In this document: piece by piece, positions 34,488 through 43,258 of the stretch | How positions within the stretch are numbered: the stretch's first letter is position 1 | How the letters are laid out: each line of letters starts with the position of its first letter | NCBI GenBank assembly: GCA_019115745.1 | Contig: DXDA01000007.1 | Location: forward strand, 43,484-107,483 | Source of the DNA: Candidatus Alistipes intestinigallinarum | GTDB taxonomy: Bacteria; Bacteroidota; Bacteroidia; Bacteroidales; Rikenellaceae | Length of the DNA: 64,000 nucleotides | Direction: 5' to 3' | Made by a program: the position numbers and the translations under genes | Notes under the pieces: generated by a model | What the model was told of the DNA's origin: nothing | Databases searched by the model: none | Seen by the model: only the letters and a program-made list of their open reading frames with translations

Positions 34488-37214
34488 ATGATACGCATTC
34501 TACTCACCCTGTTGCTTCTCTTCCCGCTCGTTGCCCCGGCCCGCCAGGCCCGCCAGGAGCGTGAACTCATCTGCACCCTCACCTCGACGGACGGCCACGG
34601 CGGCAACTTCGCCTGGCAGATGAAACGCGCCGACGAAGTCCGAGTCCCCGCGGAGCAGATCGCATCGGAACGCATCGACACCCGGGACTGGATGCCGGCC
34701 GTCGTGCCGGGAACGGTTCTCAATTCGCTGGTATACAACGGAGTCTACCCCGAACCCTACTATGGACTGAACAACAAGCTGGAGTCCGGACTCATTCCCG
34801 ACATCTACCGCGTCGGGCGTGACTTCTACACCTACTGGTTCCGGACCCAGTTCCGCCTCGACCGCAAGGCCTACGCCGGAAAGAAGATCTGGCTCCAGGC
34901 CGACGGCATGAACTACCGCGCGGAGATCTGGCTCAACGGCAATCTCGTAGGGTCGACCGCCGGGATGTTCCTCCAGCGCGTGATCGACATCACGGACAAG
35001 GTGTCGTTCGACCGGGAGAATACGCTGGCCGTGAAGGTCTACCCAGTGGACATGCCGGGAACGATCAAGCCCAAGGGCGGCAAGTCGTTCGGCGCCAACG
35101 GTGAGTTCCAGAACGGCGGCAATGGAGAAATCGGTCGCAACGTGACGCAACTGATGACCGTCGGGTGGGATTTTTACTACCTCGACGGCATCCGCGACCG
35201 TAATACGGGCATCTGGCGCGACCTGAAGATCTTCGCAACGGGCCGCGTCCGCCTGCAGCACCCCTTCGTAAAGTCCGAGCTCGAAAAGCCGAACTACGAC
35301 GTGGCGCGACAGACCGTCTCGGTCGAGGTGACCTACCCCGACTACATCCCCCAGGGCCGCACGCGCCGGGCGAAGGTCATCGGTGAGATCGCCGGCGAAG
35401 GGATTCGTTTCGAGAAGGAGGTCGACCTCTACCGCGGCGAGGTCAAGGAGGTGGTCTTCACCCCCGAGGAGTTCCCGCAGTTGGTGATCCGTAACCCGCG
35501 GCTGTGGTGGCCCATCCACAAAGGGCCGCAGGAGCTCTACGACCTCACGCTGAAGGTCGAATTCGACGGCCGGGTGAGCGACTCGCTCTCCACGCGCTTC
35601 GGCATCCGGGAGATCACCTCCTCGACCGCCACGCCCGACCGCTCGCGGCAGTTCCGCATCAACGGCAAGCCGCTCTTCATCCGCGGCACGAACTGGCTCC
35701 CCGAAGCCATGCTCCGCACCTCGGACGAGCGCACCGAAGCCGAATTGCGCTACACGGCCCAGTCGGGTGTCAACCTGATCCGCTTCTGGGGCGGCGGCAT
35801 CAGCGAATCGGACTACTTCTTCGAGCTCTGCGACTCGCTGGGGCTGCTCGTTTGGCAGGAGTTCTGGATGACCGGCGACACGAACCATCCGGTCGATCCG
35901 TCGATCTACTTCTCGAATGTCGCCTCCACGGTGAAGCGCATCCGCAACCACCCCTCGCTGGCCTACTACGTCGCCTCGAACGAGAGCAGCGAGATGTCGG
36001 GAACCGCCTCCCTGATCGCCCGTCTCGATCCTACGCGCGGGTACCAGATGCAGTCGGAGTGCTGCGGCATCCACGACGGAAGCCCCTACAAGCAGGTAAA
36101 CATCATGAGCCACTACGAGGATACCGCCTCGCCGCGCGGCAGCCGCGTCAACGGCTTCAACCCCGAATACGGTGCGCCGTGCCTCCCGACGGTGGAGTGT
36201 CTGCGCGAGATGATGGACGAGAAGGATCTCTGGCCCATCAACAAGGAGGTCTGGGACTACTCCGACGGAAACGGTTTCCACCTCATGTCGAGCCTCTACA
36301 CCGACATGGTCAACGAATACGGCACCTCGGAGAGCATCGACGAGTTCGCCGAAAAGGCCCAGTTCCTCGGGGCGCTGAACTACAAGAGCATCTGGGAGGT
36401 CTGGAACTACAACAAGTTCGGATACGGCGACCGCTACGCCTCGGGATTCCTCTACTGGTACCACAATTCGGCCATCCGCCAGGTTGCCGGCCGTATGTGG
36501 GACTGGTCGCTCGAACCCACCGCCGCACTCTACGCCGCACAGAATGCCTGCGAACCCCTCCACCCGCAGTTCGACTACCTGAAGAACACGGTTTCGGTGG
36601 TCAACGACTACTATCGCAGCTTCCGCGGCTATCGCGTCACGGCCGACGTCTATGACCTCGACATGCGGCGCATCGACGCGCAGTCGGCAACGGTCGACCT
36701 CCCGGAAGACGGCGTCGTGAACGACATTTTCCGGCTCGACTTCGCGGCCTCGAAGACGCCGGTACAGTTCATCCGCCTGCAGCTCTTCGACGAACGCGGA
36801 CAGCAGGTCGGCAGCAACTTCTACTGGCGTTCGAACAACGAGTACAAGGGTGCCAACACCCTCACGGGCCCGGCTACGGCCGGATTCCAGGCGCTCGAAG
36901 GACTGAAGAGCACGAAGCTCGCCGCGTCGTACCGGACGTCGGTCGACGCCGGCCGCCACTTCATCGACCTGCGGGTCCGGAACACGGGCCGCACCGTCGC
37001 CTTCTTCACGCAGCTCAAGTGGCTCGACAAGGCCGGCAAGCCCGTCCGTCCGTCGTTCTACACCGACAACTTCTTCTGCCTGATGCCGGGTGAGAGCCGC
37101 TCGATCCGCATCGAAACCGCACTCGACAAACTGCCCGACGCGGCATACACCCTTGTCGTGAGGGCCTACAACGCCGCCCCGCGCGAATTCCGAATCGACA
37201 TCCCCCGAGACTGA
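34488..37214 (+). CDS. Glycoside hydrolase family 2 (exo-beta-glucosaminidase/mannosidase-like)
   Basis: The 908-residue secreted protein has an N-terminal signal (LTLLLLFPLVAPA) and the GH2 order: sugar-binding jelly roll (IWLQADGMNYRAEIWLNGNLVG), immunoglobulin-like domain, then a TIM barrel (FRINGKPLFIRGTNWLPEAM, LIRFWGGGISESDYFFELCD, LLVWQEFWMTGD). The likely acid/base Glu is in YYVASNES and a nucleophile candidate in EYGAPCLPTVE. The sequence is closest to the exo-beta-D-glucosaminidase and beta-mannosidase branch of GH2. It removes terminal beta-linked sugars, probably in the periplasm. It lies 33 bases after the 32442 gene and 24 before the FAD oxidoreductase. Confidence 0.88.
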   Translation: MIRILLTLLLLFPLVAPARQARQERELICTLTSTDGHGGNFAWQMKRADEVRVPAEQIASERIDTRDWMPAVVPGTVLNSLVYNGVYPEPYYGLNNKLESGLIPDIYRVGRDFYTYWFRTQFRLDRKAYAGKKIWLQADGMNYRAEIWLNGNLVGSTAGMFLQRVIDITDKVSFDRENTLAVKVYPVDMPGTIKPKGGKSFGANGEFQNGGNGEIGRNVTQLMTVGWDFYYLDGIRDRNTGIWRDLKIFATGRVRLQHPFVKSELEKPNYDVARQTVSVEVTYPDYIPQGRTRRAKVIGEIAGEGIRFEKEVDLYRGEVKEVVFTPEEFPQLVIRNPRLWWPIHKGPQELYDLTLKVEFDGRVSDSLSTRFGIREITSSTATPDRSRQFRINGKPLFIRGTNWLPEAMLRTSDERTEAELRYTAQSGVNLIRFWGGGISESDYFFELCDSLGLLVWQEFWMTGDTNHPVDPSIYFSNVASTVKRIRNHPSLAYYVASNESSEMSGTASLIARLDPTRGYQMQSECCGIHDGSPYKQVNIMSHYEDTASPRGSRVNGFNPEYGAPCLPTVECLREMMDEKDLWPINKEVWDYSDGNGFHLMSSLYTDMVNEYGTSESIDEFAEKAQFLGALNYKSIWEVWNYNKFGYGDRYASGFLYWYHNSAIRQVAGRMWDWSLEPTAALYAAQNACEPLHPQFDYLKNTVSVVNDYYRSFRGYRVTADVYDLDMRRIDAQSATVDLPEDGVVNDIFRLDFAASKTPVQFIRLQLFDERGQQVGSNFYWRSNNEYKGANTLTGPATAGFQALEGLKSTKLAASYRTSVDAGRHFIDLRVRNTGRTVAFFTQLKWLDKAGKPVRPSFYTDNFFCLMPGESRSIRIETALDKLPDAAYTLVVRAYNAAPREFRIDIPRD

Positions 37215-37238
37215 ACCCCGAAAAACCGATAAACACGC

Positions 37239-39113
37239 ATGAAACTCGCCCTGCATACGCTGCTGTTGCTGCTGCTGACGGTCTCCGGTCGGGCCGCGGT
37301 GTCCGACTACGACGTGGTGATCGTGGGCGGCACGCCCGCGGGAATCACGGCCGCCATCGCCGCAGCCCGCGAAGGGAAGAGCTGCGTGCTGCTGGAGCGC
37401 TCGGAGCACATCGGCGGGCTGCCGGTCAACGGCCTCGGGGCCACCGACATCGCCACACGCGGGGCTACGGCCGGGCTCTTCGCACGCTTCGTCGCCCTGA
37501 ACAAAGCCTACTATACGGAACACTACGGAGCCGGCTCGCGCCAGGTGCGCGACTGCAGCGACGGTTACCACTTCGAGCCGAAGGTCGCCGTCGGGAGCTT
37601 CGCCCGGATGCTCGCCGAGGCGGGTCCCGGGAAGATCACGGTCCGGACCCTCCGGCAATTCGACGCCGACGCACGCAACGTCGTCAAGCGCGGCGACCGT
37701 ATCCGCGAAATCCGCATCCTCGACCGTACGACGGGGCGCACGGAGCGTTACCGCGGCCGGATGTTCATCGACGCCACCTACGAAGGGGACCTGAGCGCTG
37801 CGGCCGGAGTGCCGTTCCGCCTCGGGCGCGAAGGGGCCGACGAATACGGCGAGCCGTGTGCCGGCAAGATCTACCGCTGGTGGAAGCACGGCCCCGACGG
37901 CGAAGGCTCAACCTACGAGGGCGACAGCACGATCCAGGCCTACAACTACCGGCTCTGCCTGACCGACGACCCGCAGAACCGCCTGCCGATCCCCAAACCG
38001 CAGCATTACGACCGCAAAGAGTTCGCCTCGCTCGTCGGCGACGTCTTCGAGGGGCGCAATACGGATGCCCGTTTCCGCCAGGCGGATTCGGCCTCCATCG
38101 CCCGCAACCGGCAGCGGATCGCCGCCGGGGAGCGGACCGCCATCCCGGGCGACGTGTGGGGTATGGCCAAGATCACGAGCATGACCCGCCTGCCGAATGC
38201 CAAGATGGATGCCAACAATCAGCATCTGGCCCTCCTGTCGACCGATCTCCCCGAGGAGAACTACCCCTGGCCGACGGCCGACTGGGCGTGGCGCGACCGC
38301 TTTGCCGAGCGGCTGCGCGACTACACACTGGGACTGTTGTGGTTCGCCCAGCACGACGAAGCGCTTCCGGAGCACTTCCGCAAGGCCTGTCTGCAATGGG
38401 GACTCGCGGCCGACGAATACCCCGACAACGGCGGATTCCCGCGTCAGGTCTACGTCCGCGAAGGGCGCCGCATGGAGGGGCTCTACTTCTTCACGGCACA
38501 CGACGCCCTGCCCGAAGCCGCCGGGAAACGGCCGCCGCTCCACGACACGTCCATCACGGCCAGCCACTACGCCCTCGACTCCCACGCCGTCCGCAAACGC
38601 GAAGCGGGACGTATCCACCTCGACGGATTCTTCAGCCACCCGACGGCCGTCTACACGGTACCCTACGGGGTGATGGTTCCCCGCCGGATCGAAAACCTCC
38701 TCTTCCCGGTTGCCGTCTCGGGCAGCCACGTCGGATTCTCGACCCTGCGCATGGAGCCCTGCTGGATGGCCCTCGGCGAAGCCGCCGGAGAGGCTGCCGC
38801 CCTGGCCATCGACACCCGCACGGATGTCCGCGGAATCGACATCCCGGAGTTGCAGCAGCGGCTGCTCGAAAACGGTGCCGTTCTGGTCTACCTGCGAGAC
38901 CTGCAGCCCGGCGACCCCGACTACCAGACTGTTCAGCGCCTCGCCCTGAAGGGCTATTTCCCCGGGTGGGAGGCCCGTCTCGACCAGCCGCTCGACGAAG
39001 CCGGCGCCCGGCTGTGGAGCTCGCTCTCCGGGCAGGAGATCACCGCCGACGGCAAAACAACGCGCCGCGAATGGCTCCGGCGCCTGAACCCGAATCCCGA
39101 ACAAGCACAATAA
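37239..39113 (+). CDS. Secreted FAD-dependent oxidoreductase
   Basis: The 624-residue protein has a signal peptide (LLLLLLTVSGRAA), then an FAD-binding Rossmann motif (DYDVVIVGGTPAGITAAIAA, with Glu in LLERSEHIGG). FIDATYEGDLSAAAG and GEAAGEAAALAID are the second dinucleotide-fold region of the FAD_oxidored (PF12831) group. Such enzymes are common in Bacteroidota glycan loci but few have known substrates; oxidation of a sugar hydroxyl or a related redox step is possible. Being between GH2 and GH43 genes in one operon, it likely acts on the same glycan. The electron acceptor and substrate cannot be read from the sequence. Confidence 0.85.
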   Translation: MKLALHTLLLLLLTVSGRAAVSDYDVVIVGGTPAGITAAIAAAREGKSCVLLERSEHIGGLPVNGLGATDIATRGATAGLFARFVALNKAYYTEHYGAGSRQVRDCSDGYHFEPKVAVGSFARMLAEAGPGKITVRTLRQFDADARNVVKRGDRIREIRILDRTTGRTERYRGRMFIDATYEGDLSAAAGVPFRLGREGADEYGEPCAGKIYRWWKHGPDGEGSTYEGDSTIQAYNYRLCLTDDPQNRLPIPKPQHYDRKEFASLVGDVFEGRNTDARFRQADSASIARNRQRIAAGERTAIPGDVWGMAKITSMTRLPNAKMDANNQHLALLSTDLPEENYPWPTADWAWRDRFAERLRDYTLGLLWFAQHDEALPEHFRKACLQWGLAADEYPDNGGFPRQVYVREGRRMEGLYFFTAHDALPEAAGKRPPLHDTSITASHYALDSHAVRKREAGRIHLDGFFSHPTAVYTVPYGVMVPRRIENLLFPVAVSGSHVGFSTLRMEPCWMALGEAAGEAAALAIDTRTDVRGIDIPELQQRLLENGAVLVYLRDLQPGDPDYQTVQRLALKGYFPGWEARLDQPLDEAGARLWSSLSGQEITADGKTTRREWLRRLNPNPEQAQ

Positions 39114-39131
39114 CCAAAAAAACAAGCGTAT

Positions 39132-40547
39132 ATGAAACACAAATTTTCCTATCTGATCGTCTTCCTGATCGCCCTGACGTCGATGCTGTGCTGCAACTGC
39201 AGCAAGGACGACTCGAAGGGTGACGACTCCGGGAAGCCCTATCTGCGCGTCAGCTTCAGCGAAAAGATGGTGGGCAATTCGAGCGGGTCGCTCGAACTCT
39301 ACGTCACGTCGAACACCTCCTGGATGGCCGAAGCCCGCACCTCGTGGCTCCACGTCGACCGCACCAGCGGCAAGAACAACCTCTCCGTCAGAATCTCCTA
39401 CGACCAGAACGAGGATCCGACCGGCACGCCGAAACGGACCGGTGTCGTACGCTTCACGGCCGAAGGGGTCAACCCCGTCGAGGTCATCATCACGCAGTCG
39501 GCCCTGACCTTCACCAACCCCATCACGCTGGGAGGCAACATCGCCACGATGCCCGACCCCTACATCGTCAAGGATGGTGACAAATACTACGCCTGCAAGG
39601 CCGGCAGCAACAACAGCATCGCTATCTCGATGTCGTCGCGGCTCTCGGTCATCGAGGCCACGAAGGCCGTCTGGCATCTACCCTACGACGACGCCTCGAA
39701 ACCCTGGAACATCAGGAACCTCTGGGCTCCGGAGCTCTTCCACATCGACGGGCACTGGTATGTCTACTACGCCGCAGGCCGCTACGAGAACAACAGCTAC
39801 GGCGATCAACGCACGGGTGTCATCCGCTCGAAAACCGACGACCCGCTGACCGGCGGCTGGGAGGACATGGGCATGATCTACACGGGCGAAAGCGACAACA
39901 TCCCCTCGGAGATCACCGTCGACAACACCGAATACGCCATCGACATGACCACCTTCGAGCTCAAGGGACAACGCTACGCCGTCTGGTCCGGCAACCGCAA
40001 GGACAACAGCATCCAGCAGATCCGCATCGCCAAGATGTCGAACCCCTACACCATCTGCTCGGGATTCAAGATCCTCTCCTCGCCCGACCAGAGTTGGGAG
40101 AAGTTGTCGAGCACGGTCAACGAAGGCCCGGCCATCCTGATCAACGAGGAGAAGGGCAAACTCTTCATCGTCTACTCCTGCAACGGCTCCTGGACCGAAT
40201 ACTACCGGCTGGGATGGCTCATGCTCGACATCGAGACCGGCGACCCGATGAACCCCGCAGACTGGACCAAATCGAGCAACTACGTCTTCTGGCGCTGCGA
40301 CAACTCGCACGAGCCCACGCCCGGCGTAAACGGCGTAGGGCACTGCACCTTCACCAAGTCGCCCGACGGCACCGAAGACTGGATCGTCTACCACGCCATG
40401 AAGTACCATCCCAGCTATGGCGGCGGTTGGGGCGTCCGCTACCCCTTCATCCAGAAATTCACCTGGAACGACGACGGAACCCCCAACTTCGGAGAACCCG
40501 TCGGCTGGGGCGAAACGCTTCTGCTCCCCTCGGGCGAAACGCTCTAA
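39132..40547 (+). CDS. BACON-domain GH43 lipoprotein
   Basis: The 471-residue protein has a lipobox-like end of signal (SMLCCNC) followed by SKDDSKGDD, consistent with surface export. A BACON domain spans residues ~35-125 (LELYVTSNTSWMAEAR, VEVIITQSAL). The catalytic part is the five-bladed propeller of GH43: MPDPYIVKDGDKYY with the base Asp, NLWAPELFHIDG, IDMTTFE with a modulating Asp, and NEGPAIL with the acid Glu. GH43 enzymes remove arabinose, xylose or galactose from plant polysaccharides. Three Cys near the signal end leave the acylated one uncertain. It is part of the operon facing the hybrid regulator. Confidence 0.9.
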   Translation: MKHKFSYLIVFLIALTSMLCCNCSKDDSKGDDSGKPYLRVSFSEKMVGNSSGSLELYVTSNTSWMAEARTSWLHVDRTSGKNNLSVRISYDQNEDPTGTPKRTGVVRFTAEGVNPVEVIITQSALTFTNPITLGGNIATMPDPYIVKDGDKYYACKAGSNNSIAISMSSRLSVIEATKAVWHLPYDDASKPWNIRNLWAPELFHIDGHWYVYYAAGRYENNSYGDQRTGVIRSKTDDPLTGGWEDMGMIYTGESDNIPSEITVDNTEYAIDMTTFELKGQRYAVWSGNRKDNSIQQIRIAKMSNPYTICSGFKILSSPDQSWEKLSSTVNEGPAILINEEKGKLFIVYSCNGSWTEYYRLGWLMLDIETGDPMNPADWTKSSNYVFWRCDNSHEPTPGVNGVGHCTFTKSPDGTEDWIVYHAMKYHPSYGGGWGVRYPFIQKFTWNDDGTPNFGEPVGWGETLLLPSGETL

Positions 40548-40606
40548 GCCCCTTCACCCGTCCGTAAAACCAAACGCACAAATCGCATAAACAGATCGAA
40601 AACCTC

Positions 40607-41791
40607 ATGAAAAAGTTCATTTTCATCGCACAGACCCTGCTGTTGCTCGCTACGGCCCCGGCCGTGCAGGCTCAGAAGAGCTGGGACCTGAAAAACTTTC
40701 CCAAAGGCTGCCAACCCGAAGAGATCGGCATCCGTCTGACCGAGCGTTACCTCCAGACCCCCCACTCCCACTGGGGCGACATCCACTCGAAATACAAGGT
40801 GACGCTGGTCACCTATCCCGACGTCTGCGCCTGGCTCGGAGCCCTGTGGTTCGCAACGGGCACCGGCAACGACTCGCTCTACACGCGGCTGGTCGAGCGT
40901 TTCGAGCCGCTCTTCACCACGCAGAAAAATCTCCTGCCGGAGCTCTATCCCACGCCGCACAACGTCGTTGACTTCTATGTCTTCGGCGCCGTGCCCCTGG
41001 AGATCTACAAGCACACCAAGGAGCAGAAGTACCTCGACCTGGGCATGATGTATGCTGACAACCAGTGGATCCTGCCCAAAGACCCGAAGCACTACAAGCA
41101 GCTCCCCGAGGCCAAGGAGTATGCCGATCAGGGCTACTCGTGGCAGACCCGGCTCTGGGTCGACGACATGTTCATGATCACCGACCTCCAGGCCCAGGCC
41201 TATCTGGTTACGGGCGACCGCAAGTACATCGACCGCGCAGCGCGTGAGATGGTCCTCTACCTCGACCGCATCCAGCGTCCCAACGGGCTCTTCTACCACC
41301 ACACCGAAACCCCCTATTTCTGGGGCCGCGGAGACGGATGGATGGCTGTCGGAATGGCCGAGATGCTGCGGATGCTCCCCAAGGACAACCCCGACCTGCC
41401 GCGAATCCGCGCCGCCTACGAGCTGATGATGTCGACGCTACTGCGCTACCAGGCCTACGACGGCATGTGGCGCCAGATCATCGACAACCCGAACACCTGG
41501 AAGGAGACCTCCTCGACGGCCATGTTCACCTATGCCATGATCCTCGGCGTGAAGAACGGATGGCTCGACAAGAAGATCTACGGCACGGCAGCCCGCAAGG
41601 CGTGGCTCTCGCTGCTCTCCTACCTGGACGAGAACGACAACCTGCGCAACGTCTGCGAAGGTACCGGCGCCAAGAACAGCTTCGACTGGTATCAGAACCG
41701 CCGCCGCCTGACCGGAGACCTTCACGGACAAGCCGCCATGCTCTGGTGCGCCTATGCCCTCTCGTGCGACGTAAAGCCCTATAAACTGTAA
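40607..41791 (+). CDS. GH105-like unsaturated glucuronyl/galacturonyl hydrolase (periplasmic)
   Basis: The 394-residue protein has a type I signal (LLLLATAPAVQAQ). The six-hairpin barrel shows family motifs: HWGDIHSKYK, YPDVCAWLGALWF, TRLWVDDMFMITDLQ and FWGRGDGWMAVGMAEML, with the conserved active-site Asp in the WVDDMFM region. GH88/GH105 enzymes hydrate and split the unsaturated uronic acid left by polysaccharide lyases; some also act on saturated glucuronides of arabinogalactan. It is a tandem paralogue of the next gene, from which it differs by lacking a lipobox. Confidence 0.88.
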   Translation: MKKFIFIAQTLLLLATAPAVQAQKSWDLKNFPKGCQPEEIGIRLTERYLQTPHSHWGDIHSKYKVTLVTYPDVCAWLGALWFATGTGNDSLYTRLVERFEPLFTTQKNLLPELYPTPHNVVDFYVFGAVPLEIYKHTKEQKYLDLGMMYADNQWILPKDPKHYKQLPEAKEYADQGYSWQTRLWVDDMFMITDLQAQAYLVTGDRKYIDRAAREMVLYLDRIQRPNGLFYHHTETPYFWGRGDGWMAVGMAEMLRMLPKDNPDLPRIRAAYELMMSTLLRYQAYDGMWRQIIDNPNTWKETSSTAMFTYAMILGVKNGWLDKKIYGTAARKAWLSLLSYLDENDNLRNVCEGTGAKNSFDWYQNRRRLTGDLHGQAAMLWCAYALSCDVKPYKL

Positions 41792-41814
41792 TACGGATTA
41801 ATACGAAAATCCCC

Positions 41815-43122
41815 ATGAAATGGATCTTTCAGCGGATGACGATCGTCATCTTCCTGCTCTTTACCGGCCTGTGGCAAGCCGGATGCGAAGAAAAAGCGAC
41901 TCTCGGATCGGGTTCGGGCACGAAACCCCAGCCCGAACCGGATCCCGACGTCGAAGAGTACGACCTGATCAACTTCCCCTCGGGAAAAGACCCCCGCACG
42001 ATCGGAAACGGTATCGTGGAGCTCTTCCTCCGCTCGGGAAACTCCAACTGGGGCGACATGCACTCCTCGAAGAAGAGTTCGCTGACCTCCTACCCGGATG
42101 TCTGCGCCTGGCTCGGAGCCTTCTGGTACGCCGAGGCGGCCGGTGATACGGATCTCTTCAACCGGCTGGTCGCCAAGTTCGACATGTTCTTCGACAACGA
42201 GGACAAGAGCATCGAGCCCAACACGAGCCTCGTGACACAGATCCCCCGCACGGAAAACAACGCCGTAGACTACAACATTTTCGGCGCCGTGCCGCTCCAC
42301 ATCTACGCCAAACTCAAGGAGCAGGGCAAGCCCGAATCGGAGATCAAGCGCTATCTCGACCTCGGAATCGAATACGCCGACCAGCAGTGGGAGCTCCCCA
42401 CCGAGCAGAAATACCTCGAAAAGATGAAGAATCCGGTCTATTATCACAATCTGGGTTACTCCTATCAGACGCGGTTGTGGATCGACGACATGTTCATGAT
42501 CACGGCGCTCCAGTCCCAGGCCTACCTGGCCACGGGCAACGAGAAGTACATCGAACGCGCCGCCAAGGAGATGATGCTCTACCTCGACGAGTTGCCCGGC
42601 GAAAACGGCATCTTCTACCACGCCCCCACGGCCAAATACTTCTGGGCCCGCGGCAACGGCTGGATGGCCGTCGGAATGCCCGAGATGCTGCGGATGCTTC
42701 CCAAGACGTCGAAGTACGACGAATACCGCAACCGCCTCCTCACCGAATACAAGGAGATGATGGCCACCCTGGGAGGCTATCAGTACGAGAGCGGCATGTG
42801 GGGACAGCTCATCACCCCCGACAAGGGCGACATGTGGGAGGAGACCTCCGGATCGGCCATGTTCACCTACGCCATGATCCTCGGCGTGAAGAACGGCTGG
42901 CTCGACGAAAAAACCTATGGCAAGATTGCCCGCAAAGGGTGGCTCGCACTGATGAACTACCTGAACACCAACTACGAGATCCGCAACGTCTGCTGCGGAA
43001 CCGGCGCCGGCAGCGACTACGAATACTACCGCGACCGCGACAAGCTCACGGGCGATCTTCACGGACAGGCCGCAATGATGTGGTGCGCCTACGCCCTGGT
43101 CGAATTCGCAAACGAACAATAA
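41815..43122 (+). CDS. GH105-like hydrolase, lipoprotein paralogue
   Basis: The 435-residue protein resembles the preceding gene product along its length (NSNWGDMHSSKKS, YPDVCAWLGAFWY, TRLWIDDMFMITALQ, FWARGNGWMAVGMPEML), so it belongs to the same GH88/GH105 family. It differs by a lipobox (WQAGC) followed by EEKAT and a Pro/Glu-rich linker, suggesting membrane anchoring and probably surface display. The pair therefore puts one enzyme outside and one in the periplasm. It starts 23 bases after the first copy, and a short mini-ORF and hairpin separate it from susC. Confidence 0.88.
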   Translation: MKWIFQRMTIVIFLLFTGLWQAGCEEKATLGSGSGTKPQPEPDPDVEEYDLINFPSGKDPRTIGNGIVELFLRSGNSNWGDMHSSKKSSLTSYPDVCAWLGAFWYAEAAGDTDLFNRLVAKFDMFFDNEDKSIEPNTSLVTQIPRTENNAVDYNIFGAVPLHIYAKLKEQGKPESEIKRYLDLGIEYADQQWELPTEQKYLEKMKNPVYYHNLGYSYQTRLWIDDMFMITALQSQAYLATGNEKYIERAAKEMMLYLDELPGENGIFYHAPTAKYFWARGNGWMAVGMPEMLRMLPKTSKYDEYRNRLLTEYKEMMATLGGYQYESGMWGQLITPDKGDMWEETSGSAMFTYAMILGVKNGWLDEKTYGKIARKGWLALMNYLNTNYEIRNVCCGTGAGSDYEYYRDRDKLTGDLHGQAAMMWCAYALVEFANEQ

Positions 43123-43151
43123 CCGTATAACCCAAAACCAACTTCAAGCCT

Positions 43152-43178
43152 ATGAAACACATGCATCGTATCGAATGA
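43152..43178 (+). other. Possible leader mini-ORF before locus 2 susC
   Basis: ATG to TGA encodes eight residues (MKHMHRIE), directly before the hairpin at 43184-43213. It could be a leader peptide or chance. No comparison is available. Confidence 0.25.
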
Positions 43179-43183
43179 GATCC

Positions 43184-43213
43184 GGATCGGGCCGGACAAT
43201 CCGGCCGGAATCC
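43184..43213 (+). terminator. Hairpin between the enzyme block and susC
   Basis: GGCCGGA and TCCGGCC pair around a CAA loop, with an outer GGAT/ATCC pairing, and the right arm is followed by TTTC. It may attenuate read-through from the enzyme genes into susC or protect the downstream message. Confidence 0.5.
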
Positions 43214-43258
43214 TTTCAATCCCAAACACTCAAATCAAATCCAAACACACTGAACCGT

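Noticed and set aside
34500..37889. Minus-strand open frame of 1129 codons opposite GH2 and the FAD oxidoreductase
   Set aside because: It crosses two real genes and their junction, with no recognisable domain; high GC makes stop codons rare in this antisense frame.
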